64,000 nt of DNA from Draconibacterium aestuarii (GTDB lineage Bacteria > Bacteroidota > Bacteroidia > Bacteroidales > Prolixibacteraceae). The translations under genes were made by a program, and so were the position numbers. Shown one piece after another: positions 56,392 to 64,000 of the stretch (position 1 is its first letter; each line of letters begins with the position of its first letter). The notes beneath the pieces were generated by a model. It saw only the letters and a list, made by a program, of their open reading frames with translations. It did not search any database and was not told the DNA's origin. The stretch spans positions 62,001 to 126,000 of the forward strand of contig JAPOHD010000020.1 of assembly GCA_026671195.1 (NCBI GenBank), read 5' to 3'.

Positions 56392-57873
56392 ATGAAAATA
56401 TTACTTATTTATCCGGAATACCCCGATACATTTTGGAGCTTCAAATACGCATTAAAATTTGTTTCGAAAAAAGCTGCTTTTCCTCCACTCGGACTCTTAA
56501 CGGTTTCTGCCTTATTGCCATCACACTGGGAGAAGAAACTGGTTGATTTAAATACCAGCCACCTTAAACAAAAAGATATTCTATGGGCCGATTATGTTTT
56601 TATAAGTGCAATGGGTACGCAATACACTTCGGCCGTTGAAACTGTCGAAAAATGTAAAGTCTTAGGGAAAAAAGTTGTTGCCGGAGGCCCACTTTTTACC
56701 GAAGACTACGAAAAATTCCCAACTGTTGATCACCTTGTTCTGAATGAAGCAGAGATTACACTTCCCCTGTTTTTAAACGACCTTGAAAACAATTCGACCA
56801 AACGAATTTACCAAACCAGTGAATTTGCCAATATAAAAGAATCGCCAACACCCGATTATGGGCTAATCAACATATCGAACTACTCTTCAAAATGCATTCA
56901 ATATTCGCGCGGCTGCCCCTTTAACTGCGAGTTTTGCGACATTACCGCCTTGCTTGGACACAAATCCAGAGTAAAAACTACGGAACAAATATTAAGCGAA
57001 CTTCAAAACGTTTATGACCATGGCGGACGCGGAGCAGTATTTTTTGTTGACGACAATTTTATTGGCAATAAACATATCTTAAAAAACGACCTGTTGCCGG
57101 CTCTAATCCAGTGGATGAATGATCACAACCATCCATTTTTGTTTAGCACCGAAGCTTCGATAAATATGGCTGACGATCCGGAACTGATGCAACTGATGAT
57201 CCAGGCTGGTTTTTCAACCGTATTTGTTGGAATTGAAACGCCACAGGAATCAAGTTTGGAAGAATGTTTCAAATTCCAAAACAAAAACCGCAACCTAATG
57301 GAGAGCGTAAAAACAATACAAAAGGCCGGATTTGAGGTACAAGGCGGTTTTATTGTCGGTTTCGACAACGATTCGCCATCCATTTTCAAACAACAAATTG
57401 AGTTTATTCAAAAAAGCGGAATTATTTCGGCAATGATAGGGTTGTTAAATGCGCCCACAAAATCAAAACTGTATGCACGTCTGCATAAAGAAGGGCGGAT
57501 CCTCAGCAAAATGTCGGGCGACAATACTGATGCATCAACGAATATTATTCCAAAAATGAACATGGCCGAATTAAAAGCAGGGTACCGGGAAGTTATTCGC
57601 GGCATTTATACCGGCAAACCATTTTATGAAAGGGTAAAACATTTTCTAAACGACTTTCAACCGCAGGTTAAGAACAAAACCAAAATAACGTTCACTAAAT
57701 TAAAAGCTCTGCTTAAATCAATTTTTATTCTGGGAATTTTCAACCACAACCGGAAATATTACTGGCGCTTGTTTTTCTGGAGTCTTTTCAAACGCCCAAA
57801 GGTATTCCCGCTGGCCATAACCTACTCCATTTACGGCTACCATTTTCAAAAGGTATTTCGCAAAATTGAATAA
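56392..57873 (+). CDS. B12-binding-domain radical SAM enzyme with DUF4070-like C-terminus
   Basis: The protein has 493 aa. The N-terminal Rossmann-type cobalamin-binding domain (about residues 1-160, without the DxHxxG His ligand) is followed by a radical SAM domain with the 4Fe-4S motif CPFNCEFC (Cys175, Cys179, Cys182), then GGRGAVFFVDDNFIGN and TEASINMADDPELM, and a C-terminal DUF4070-like region as in the hopanoid methylase HpnP and related BchE-type enzymes. Likely reactions are methylation of an sp3 carbon or a ring rearrangement on a lipid or tetrapyrrole-like substrate; the target is unknown. The degenerate paralog of its N-terminal domain is directly upstream. Confidence 0.88.
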   Translation: MKILLIYPEYPDTFWSFKYALKFVSKKAAFPPLGLLTVSALLPSHWEKKLVDLNTSHLKQKDILWADYVFISAMGTQYTSAVETVEKCKVLGKKVVAGGPLFTEDYEKFPTVDHLVLNEAEITLPLFLNDLENNSTKRIYQTSEFANIKESPTPDYGLINISNYSSKCIQYSRGCPFNCEFCDITALLGHKSRVKTTEQILSELQNVYDHGGRGAVFFVDDNFIGNKHILKNDLLPALIQWMNDHNHPFLFSTEASINMADDPELMQLMIQAGFSTVFVGIETPQESSLEECFKFQNKNRNLMESVKTIQKAGFEVQGGFIVGFDNDSPSIFKQQIEFIQKSGIISAMIGLLNAPTKSKLYARLHKEGRILSKMSGDNTDASTNIIPKMNMAELKAGYREVIRGIYTGKPFYERVKHFLNDFQPQVKNKTKITFTKLKALLKSIFILGIFNHNRKYYWRLFFWSLFKRPKVFPLAITYSIYGYHFQKVFRKIE

Positions 57874-57881
57874 GCTTTTGG

Positions 57882-59822
57882 TTACTTTCTGACCAGAATC
57901 AGCATTGAAAGCGGTTCAACTATTATTTCATCTTTTACGGAACTCCCTAGCCCCTCTTCATTAATATCGTTTGCATTGGCTATTACCTGGTAGTTTCCTT
58001 CGGGCAAAGTAATCTCTACTTCATTTTCGTTTCCGTTAAACATTACGATGATATGATCCCACGAATCGCCTACAGTTTTCCCATGAAGACAGTAGGACAC
58101 CACTCCTATTTGGTATTTCGTACAAAAATTAAGATGCTTGCGGATTTGCTCAGCGTCAGCCATTCGAAAAGCAGGATGGGTTTTACGAAGTTTTATAAGT
58201 TTTTGGAAATACACAAAAACATCGATGTAGGTATTCTTTCGATCCCAATCGATCTGGTTTACCGAGTCGGGTGATTTATACGAATTGCCGTTTCCGTTTT
58301 TGCTACGACAAAAATCAACACCGGCGTGTAAAAGCGGCACTCCCTGTGAAGTTAGAACCAAGGCACCGGCCAGTTTAACACGCCTTCTTAATTCCTCATC
58401 CGAAGCCTTTGGCAAACTCAGTTTCAACTTATCCCAAAGCGTATAATTATCGTGACAAGAAACATAGTTAATACACTGATTCGGTTCGGCAGCCCAATGA
58501 AAGGACACCGATTCAATGTAGGCAGAATTTACCTGCGGATGATACACGGCTCCTGAAATCCCGAATTTTATGGCTTCTTCGCGCAAAACCAATCCACTTA
58601 CAAATCCTTTCGACTTTTTATCACCATGATTCCCTTTTAAGGCATCGCGAAAATCGTCGTTAAAGCTTGCTATACCAAGCAGCTGTGATGTATTTTGTTT
58701 TACCGCCCTACTTTCCTCCGCCATAGGACTTTGATCGGCAGCCCAACCTTCGCCATACATAAACAGGCCCGGATCGATTTTACTTAATTCCGAACGAATT
58801 TCCATCATGGTTTTGGTATCTAAAATCCCCATCAGGTCGAATCGGAAACCATCTACATGAAATTCTTCCACCCAATATTTTAGCGTATTGATAATATATC
58901 TGCGAACCATTGAACGTTCCGAAGCAATTTCATTTCCACAACCCGAAGCATTCGCAAAAGTTCCATCGGGTTTTTGACGATAAAAATAACCGGGAACAAT
59001 CTGATTAAAAACCGACTCTTTGGCATAGTAGGTGTGGTTAAAAACCACATCTAAAATTACTCCAATTCCGTTGTCGTGCAGGGCTTTTACTAACTTCTTA
59101 AATTCAAGAATACGAACACTGCCATCGTATGGATTTGAGGAATACGAACCTTCGAGTGCATTAAAATGCTGCGGATCGTACCCCCAGTTGTATTTTTCAA
59201 GTGGTTTTTCTTCGTCGACCGTAACAAAGTCGTTAACCGGTAATAAGTGAACATGCGTAATACCCAGTTCTTTTAAATGATCGATTCCGGTTTTTATACC
59301 CTCAGCTGTTTTTGTTCCTATCTCCGTGAATCCTAAAAACTTTCCTTTGTTTTCAATCCCCGAATTTTCGGCAATTGAAAAATCACGAACATGGGTTTCG
59401 TACAAAACAGTATCGGTAAAACTTTTGTAACGTGGCCCGAAGTCATTAATCCAGTTCTCCGGATTTGTTTTGTTCGGATTATAGATCATACCCCGCAAAC
59501 CATTGGCTCCCACACAACGCGAATAAATGCCCGGAACTTCATCCAACCATTCGCCATCATTTACGCGAAATGTATAAAATCTACCCTCATAATCGCCCGT
59601 TAAAACCGTCGACCATACACCAGATTCAAACTGTTGCAGGTTTGTTTTATGATAAGCCTCACCACCCACTCCATCTTTGTACAAACGAAGCTCGACTATT
59701 TTTGCCGTGGGTGCCCAAATCTTAATTGTTGTTTTTTCCGGCGCCCAAAATACACCTAAATCATTCGCTTCATAATTTGGGTAAGTAGAAAAATCAATAT
59801 GGTTGAATTTCCAGTTTCTCAT
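57882..59822 (-). CDS. pulA: Type I pullulanase (GH13_14)
   Basis: The protein has 646 aa with no signal peptide, so it is cytoplasmic. An N-terminal CBM48 domain (VFWAPEKTTIKIWAPTAKIVELRLY) precedes the GH13 barrel with YNWGYDPQHFNALEGSYSSNP (the type I pullulanase signature), DVVFNHTY, the nucleophile Asp329 (GFRFDLMG), the acid/base Glu358 (MYGEGW) and Asp458 (CHDNYTL). It cleaves alpha-1,6 branches of pullulan, limit dextrins or glycogen. Its ATG overlaps the stop codon of the upstream gene (TAATG), so the two are translationally coupled. Confidence 0.94.
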   Translation of the reverse strand: MRNWKFNHIDFSTYPNYEANDLGVFWAPEKTTIKIWAPTAKIVELRLYKDGVGGEAYHKTNLQQFESGVWSTVLTGDYEGRFYTFRVNDGEWLDEVPGIYSRCVGANGLRGMIYNPNKTNPENWINDFGPRYKSFTDTVLYETHVRDFSIAENSGIENKGKFLGFTEIGTKTAEGIKTGIDHLKELGITHVHLLPVNDFVTVDEEKPLEKYNWGYDPQHFNALEGSYSSNPYDGSVRILEFKKLVKALHDNGIGVILDVVFNHTYYAKESVFNQIVPGYFYRQKPDGTFANASGCGNEIASERSMVRRYIINTLKYWVEEFHVDGFRFDLMGILDTKTMMEIRSELSKIDPGLFMYGEGWAADQSPMAEESRAVKQNTSQLLGIASFNDDFRDALKGNHGDKKSKGFVSGLVLREEAIKFGISGAVYHPQVNSAYIESVSFHWAAEPNQCINYVSCHDNYTLWDKLKLSLPKASDEELRRRVKLAGALVLTSQGVPLLHAGVDFCRSKNGNGNSYKSPDSVNQIDWDRKNTYIDVFVYFQKLIKLRKTHPAFRMADAEQIRKHLNFCTKYQIGVVSYCLHGKTVGDSWDHIIVMFNGNENEVEITLPEGNYQVIANANDINEEGLGSSVKDEIIVEPLSMLILVRK

Positions 59823-60370
59823 TAAAATTTAAACAAAGTTTTACGCAAAAACACGGACTTGCTGCCCAGCTTTTTCCCTTTCACATCAAATAAATAAACC
59901 TTTGCCTTCGGAAATTTTTTCAGCCGCTTATCATGTCCGTAAAAACGCGATAAATCAATTTGCAGGGTGTGTGACTTCCCTTTTTCCAAATACAAAGGAT
60001 AAAAAGTATGGTTTCCCATCCCCTTTAGTTTAAACTTCCTCTTTAACCAAAAGTTATCGAACACCAATAAGGGCTGTGTTAAATCAACATCGGTGGTTCC
60101 TGTATTTTTTACTTTCAAGGTTAAATTGTCGGGATAATACAATGCATCCTTTTCCAAATCCACCTGAATTTTTTTGATGGAAAAGAAAGGCTTTTTTTCT
60201 TTTTTCTGTTTTTGGGGAGAGAACCTGGCAGTTAAAACAAAAACTGCCGCAACAGCTACTATAACCAACACTGCCCATACAAGCTTATGTCCTTCCGGAC
60301 CAATTTCGTTCTGTGCAAAGATCAGTTGTGAGCTCAGCAATAAAAAAACGAGTAAAACACTCTTCTTCAT
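59822..60370 (-). CDS. Small membrane protein of unknown function, coupled to pullulanase
   Basis: The protein has 182 aa. A signal peptide (MKKSVLLVFLLLSSQLIFAQ) is followed by a membrane helix (LVWAVLVIVAVAAVFVLTA) and a basic beta-rich domain (about residues 70-182) with TLKVKNTGTTDVDLTQP, resembling an Ig-like or LEA-like fold. No known family is recognised. Its TAA stop and the pullulanase ATG share a base, so both proteins are made from one mRNA in similar amounts. A likely -7 box (TATTTTTG, 60395-60388) lies 18 bp upstream of its start. Confidence 0.7.
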   Translation of the reverse strand: MKKSVLLVFLLLSSQLIFAQNEIGPEGHKLVWAVLVIVAVAAVFVLTARFSPQKQKKEKKPFFSIKKIQVDLEKDALYYPDNLTLKVKNTGTTDVDLTQPLLVFDNFWLKRKFKLKGMGNHTFYPLYLEKGKSHTLQIDLSRFYGHDKRLKKFPKAKVYLFDVKGKKLGSKSVFLRKTLFKF

Positions 60371-60480
60371 GCGTTTAAAATTTAGCGCAAAAATACACCT
60401 TTTTTTAAGTTGTCTGAGTTAATGATCCCAATGTTAAGCAGCAGACAAATAAGCAAGAATTAAACTTCAGATTGGCTTAA

Positions 60481-60518
60481 GATTTATTGCTACAAAAAAA
60501 GGCTAACCACAATAAATC
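60481..60518. repeat. 9-bp inverted repeat, possible terminator of pepP
   Basis: GATTTATTG (60481-60489) and its exact complement (60510-60518) flank a 20-nt spacer that contains a run of seven A (T on the minus strand). It lies 17 bp after the stop of the aminopeptidase gene and could terminate it. Confidence 0.45.
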
Positions 60519-60534
60519 GTTTGCTGTTTTTTTA

Positions 60535-61914
60535 TTATCGCATTGCTTCCACTTCGGCAACTGTTTTGGGTTTTGGTTTACCCAGTAATTTTGCTCCCTC
60601 CAAAGTCATCACAAAATCCTCTTCGTTGCGGATTCCTCCAAAATTACGGTAGCTGTCAACTTTCTCCCAGTGAATAAAGTCGTTAAATTTGTTTTGCCCG
60701 CGCCAAAGGTCGATCAGTTCAGGAATAAAATAAATACCCGGTTCGATGGTAAATACATGTCCTGCTTTCAAAGGTTTTGCCAGTCGCAACGATTTTAAAC
60801 CAAACTGTGTGCTTTTGGGTTGTCCGTTGTAGCCCACCCAAACTTCGCCAAGGTCTTCCATATCATGCACATCAAGGCCCATCATGTGCCCGGTGCCACA
60901 GGGGAAAAACAACGCATGAGCTCCGGCATCAAACGCATCCATGGCATTGCCTTTTGTAAAGCCCATTTCTTTTAATCCGTTAAAAACAGTGGTGCAGGCT
61001 GCAATGTGAGCATTTTTAAACGGCGTGTTTAACCCGAGTGCATCAACGGCTGCCTGGTGGGCTGCCAATGTAATTTCGTAAATCTCTTTTTGTTCGGTTG
61101 TAAATTTTTTGCTCACCGGAATGGTACTTGATAAATCGCCTGCGTAACACATTTGGTTTTCGTAGCCGGCATCCACCAAAAGCAGATCGCCCTGTTTTAT
61201 GGTATTTCCGTGGTAATGGTTGTGCAGAGTTTGCCCGTTAATGGTTGCAATAATTGGAAATGCAATATCGCCACCGGCTGCCAGTGCTACTTTATGAATT
61301 TCCCCTGCTACCTCAGCTTCGGTCATTCCGGGACGGGCAAATTTCATGGCAGCCACATGCATATCAACCGACACATTAACAGCCAGATTCAGTTGCTCAA
61401 TCTCCTCATCGCTTTTAAACTCGCGCTGGCTAACCACTGCCTTTACCAAATCGAGCGAATAAGTTATCGCAACATCCTTGGGGGCCACATCAATAAGCTC
61501 AAACAACTTAATTTTATTCTCTGGGCGGTAAAGAGGCAGAAAGTGTATTTTTTGTTTTTTTTGTGTTGCAACAGCCACGATCTCGTGTAGTTTTTTTAAT
61601 TCGTTTACCTGTTTAACACCACATCGTTCGGCTCTTTCAGCAACGGTTGGTTGAGGTCCCATCCAAACAATATCGTCGATGGTGTAGTCGTTTCCAAAAA
61701 TAATTTCACGATCGTTGTCGATATCAATTACCGCGGCCAGACCAGGGTGCTGAATTCCAAAATAATAAAGGAAAGTACTATCCTGTCGGAAACGATAAGT
61801 ATTGTCGGAAAAATTCATCGACGATTCGTCGTTTCCAAAAAATAGAATTAATCCCTTTCCTATTTTCTCTTTTAACTCTTTTCTTCGGGCCAAATAGGTT
61901 GTTTTCTGAAACAT
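60535..61914 (-). CDS. pepP: Xaa-Pro aminopeptidase (aminopeptidase P)
   Basis: The protein has 459 aa; the start at 61914 gives the family N-terminus (MFQKTTYLARRKELKEKIG) while the open frame extends further upstream without support. This M24 metallopeptidase has an N-terminal creatinase-like domain and a pita-bread domain with the metal ligands in order: DAGYEN, GDLSST, the GTGHMMG histidine, TIEPGIYF and RNEEDFVMT. It removes the N-terminal residue before proline, with two Mn ions. It is cytoplasmic. It is divergent from the large diheme protein gene. Confidence 0.93.
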   Translation of the reverse strand: MFQKTTYLARRKELKEKIGKGLILFFGNDESSMNFSDNTYRFRQDSTFLYYFGIQHPGLAAVIDIDNDREIIFGNDYTIDDIVWMGPQPTVAERAERCGVKQVNELKKLHEIVAVATQKKQKIHFLPLYRPENKIKLFELIDVAPKDVAITYSLDLVKAVVSQREFKSDEEIEQLNLAVNVSVDMHVAAMKFARPGMTEAEVAGEIHKVALAAGGDIAFPIIATINGQTLHNHYHGNTIKQGDLLLVDAGYENQMCYAGDLSSTIPVSKKFTTEQKEIYEITLAAHQAAVDALGLNTPFKNAHIAACTTVFNGLKEMGFTKGNAMDAFDAGAHALFFPCGTGHMMGLDVHDMEDLGEVWVGYNGQPKSTQFGLKSLRLAKPLKAGHVFTIEPGIYFIPELIDLWRGQNKFNDFIHWEKVDSYRNFGGIRNEEDFVMTLEGAKLLGKPKPKTVAEVEAMR

Positions 61915-62013
61915 TTGCCTGATTTTTATGATGAGCCCGTGAAAATAAGAAATTCCAATCTTTATACTATGAATATATTTTGATAATTTCGTGCACATAT
62001 CAATACCTATCCA

Positions 62014-64000
62014 ATGAGAACAAGTTTGAACTATTCTATTATTCTTTTTTTCTCCATTCTTGCTTTCCAATCTATAAAAGCCGCTCCTGTTAACCATTTA
62101 AAAAATGAAATTCATTCAGGAAAAATTGATTTACCTGCAAAACTGTTGATAATAGTTCGCAATCAGTATGCGCAAGATCACCACAACACGGCAACTTTAT
62201 TTCAAACAGGTGAGATTAATACCGAAAAATTTGATCCGGGCGCTGCATTAAAAATACTAAATACAAAAACCGGTGAAGTAACAAGCCTGCTTGAAACAAA
62301 AACTGGAGTTGTGCGCGATCCGGAGGTTTCGTTCGACGGTAAAAAAATAATCTTCTCCTATCGGAAAAACATCGACGATTGTTATCATATTTATGAAATA
62401 AATGCTGATGGCACACAATTAAAACAATTAACTTTTGCCACCGGAGTCTCAGACATCGATCCCTTGTACCTGCCAAACGATCAAATCATATTTAGCTCAA
62501 CACGAGAACCAAAATATTGCATGTGCAACCGGCATATAATGGCGAATTTATACCGCATGAATCCTGATGGATCAAATATTGTTCAGTTGGGGAAAAGTAC
62601 TTTATTTGAGGGGCATTCTGCACTAATGAACGATGGACGAATAATATATGACCGCTGGGAGTATATCGATCGGAATTTTGGAGATGCACAAGGACTTTGG
62701 ACAGTAAATCCGGATGGAACAAAACACGCGGTTTATTACGGCAACAACTCCAATTCGCCCGGTGGGATAATCGATCCACGGCCTTTACCAAATGATAATA
62801 AAATGCTGTGTATTTTTGGTTCGTGCCACGACCGGCCATGGGGGGCTCTAGCCCTTATCGATCGCAGCAAAGGGGTTGATGGGAAAGAGGCTGTTGTAAA
62901 AATCTGGCCTGAAAAATCCCGTGATTTGATCGGAGTAGGCAACTGGGACACTTTTATGCAACTCGATGTACGATACGAAGATCCATTTCCCCTTTCTGAC
63001 GAACAATTCCTGGTCTCAAAGTCGTTATACCTGAATAAAGAAAGCAACCACCCAAACAAAGAAAAAATGGGCCTTTTTTTGGTCGATATGCAGGGAAATG
63101 AAACCTTACTTTACGAAGATAAAAACCAGGGAGTATACGACGCCATGCCACTGGCTCCACGTTTTCGTCCGCGCAACATTCCTACAGCACGAAAATTTGA
63201 CGAATCACCCGGTTACTTTTATGTCCAAAATGTATACGAAAGTACCCATTTAGAAGGAGTAGAAAAGGGATCAGTAAAGTATTTGCGTGTAATCGAATCG
63301 CCTGAAAAAAGAACATATACACAACCTTCGTGGGGAGGACAAGGACAACAGGCGCCGGGAGTAAACTGGCATAGCTTCGAAAACAAACGCGTACTTGGTA
63401 CAGTTCCCGTTGAAGAAGACGGATCGGTATATTTTGAAGCGCCCTCTGGAAAATATCTGTTTTTTCAATTATTGGATGAGAAGAAAAAAATGGTTCAATC
63501 AATGCGCAGTGGTGTTATTGTTCATCCGGGAGAAACCAATGGCTGTATCGGCTGCCACGAAGACCGTTTGTCGGTTCCTCCGACACAAACAAAAATGCCG
63601 CTGGCCTTGCGCAAAAAACCATCAAAACTTTCTGAATCTCCGAACGAAAATAGGATATACAGCTACATGCGCGATTTACAGCCTGTATTTGACAAAAACT
63701 GTGTTGAATGCCACGACTTCGGGAAAGAAGCGGGTAAAGAATTAATCCTCGCAGCCGACCGGAATCCCTATTTCAATGCTTCATACATCGATATTCAGTT
63801 AAAAAAGCAAATTACCACTGTTGGGGGAGGTCCTTCTGAAATTCAACAAGCCTATTCCTGGGGATCGCATGCCAGTAACCTGGTAAAAGTTATTGAAGCA
63901 GGCCATTACAATGTTAAGCTCAGTAATGAAGAATTGGAAGCCATTTACACCTGGATTGACCTAAACGGAATTTACTATCCATACTACGAATCTGCCTATC
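62014..64000 (+). CDS. HzsA_mid-like exported diheme protein with beta-propeller (partial, 3' end outside window)
   Basis: At least 662 aa are visible from the ATG at 62014; the frame stays open to the right edge. A signal peptide (ending SIKAAP) is followed by a propeller-like region with TolB/PD40-type repeats (EVSFDGKKIIFSYRK, LYRMNPDGSNI, LWTVNPDGTKHAVYYG), then a domain resembling the middle domain of hydrazine synthase alpha (VPVEEDGSVYFEAPSGKYLFFQ, GVNWHSFENKRVLG), a heme site CIGCH (Cys511), and a second, CVECH (Cys563). The family is common in Bacteroidota and Planctomycetota and is annotated as unknown or hydrazine synthase-related. Hydrazine formation is not implied; a periplasmic redox or binding role is likely. 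Confidence 0.8.
   Translation, partial: MRTSLNYSIILFFSILAFQSIKAAPVNHLKNEIHSGKIDLPAKLLIIVRNQYAQDHHNTATLFQTGEINTEKFDPGAALKILNTKTGEVTSLLETKTGVVRDPEVSFDGKKIIFSYRKNIDDCYHIYEINADGTQLKQLTFATGVSDIDPLYLPNDQIIFSSTREPKYCMCNRHIMANLYRMNPDGSNIVQLGKSTLFEGHSALMNDGRIIYDRWEYIDRNFGDAQGLWTVNPDGTKHAVYYGNNSNSPGGIIDPRPLPNDNKMLCIFGSCHDRPWGALALIDRSKGVDGKEAVVKIWPEKSRDLIGVGNWDTFMQLDVRYEDPFPLSDEQFLVSKSLYLNKESNHPNKEKMGLFLVDMQGNETLLYEDKNQGVYDAMPLAPRFRPRNIPTARKFDESPGYFYVQNVYESTHLEGVEKGSVKYLRVIESPEKRTYTQPSWGGQGQQAPGVNWHSFENKRVLGTVPVEEDGSVYFEAPSGKYLFFQLLDEKKKMVQSMRSGVIVHPGETNGCIGCHEDRLSVPPTQTKMPLALRKKPSKLSESPNENRIYSYMRDLQPVFDKNCVECHDFGKEAGKELILAADRNPYFNASYIDIQLKKQITTVGGGPSEIQQAYSWGSHASNLVKVIEAGHYNVKLSNEELEAIYTWIDLNGIYYPYYESAY

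Noticed and set aside
62014-64000. Evidence of anammox metabolism from the HzsA-like domain
   Set aside because: Only domain-level resemblance; such proteins occur in many non-anammox bacteria and no other hydrazine synthase subunit is present.

Overview
The window looks like a chromosome segment of a carbohydrate-degrading Bacteroidota, most likely a Marinilabiliales/Prolixibacteraceae-type organism. The evidence is a SusC/SusD pair, many exported glycoside hydrolases with Bacteroidota lipoprotein signals, a type IX secretion (T9SS) sorting tail, TAnnTTTG-type -7 promoter boxes, A/T-rich leaders almost without Shine-Dalgarno sites, and a cysteate synthase of the kind linked to sulfonolipid synthesis. 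The placement below phylum is an inference. No tRNA, rRNA, insertion sequence or CRISPR array was seen.

Layout. Positions 1-11470 (mostly minus strand) hold a zinc-type sugar/polyol dehydrogenase cut by the left edge, a GH95 fucosidase, an isolated plus-strand SRAP gene, a GH2-GH3 pair transcribed away from a membrane AraC regulator, and a cytochrome c-fused PQQ-type sugar dehydrogenase. Positions 11656-16823 (plus) hold a membrane metallophosphoesterase with an NAD-binding protein, then a lipoprotein transglutaminase-like protein paired with a peptide-N-glycosidase F-like protein. Positions 16887-32790 are the core polysaccharide utilization locus: a divergent membrane regulator (propeller, Y_Y_Y and LuxR-type HTH), SusC, SusD, GH3, sulfatase, esterase, GH43-like enzyme with F5/8C and FN3 domains, and an exported protein of unknown fold. 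It closes with a strong terminator.

Positions 32941-33974 are a decayed spot: a DUF6515-like pseudogene with two lesions, a long hairpin, and seven tandem units of exactly 42 bp. Then come a DoxX/Tat/TIM-barrel fusion and a GH78 rhamnosidase (minus), cysteate synthase and MarC (plus), a T9SS cargo with about a dozen aromatic repeats (minus), and a GH2 beta-galactosidase with a GH30 enzyme (plus). Positions 47462-55588 are mainly housekeeping: lycopene-cyclase-domain protein, KDO transferase, class II ribonucleotide reductase, GcvH, TsaE, alanine dehydrogenase and a membrane LytTR regulator. Positions 55830-57873 hold a B12-type radical SAM enzyme preceded by a stand-alone degenerate copy of only its N-terminal domain. 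The right end has a pullulanase translationally coupled to a small membrane protein, an Xaa-Pro aminopeptidase, and a large HzsA_mid-like diheme protein that runs off the edge.

How it fits together. The enzyme set (GH2, GH3, GH30, GH43, GH78, GH95, sulfatase, esterase, PNGase F-like) points to decorated plant or algal heteroglycans and glycoproteins. The best candidates for something undescribed are the truncated B12-domain/radical SAM pair, the 42-bp repeat array with three alternating tail types, the DoxX-Tat-TIM barrel fusion, the GH2 enzyme with a C-terminal membrane hairpin, the paired CAAAT-N7-ATTTG palindromes before SusC, and the TGase/PNGase F pair with a hairpin abutting its first start codon.
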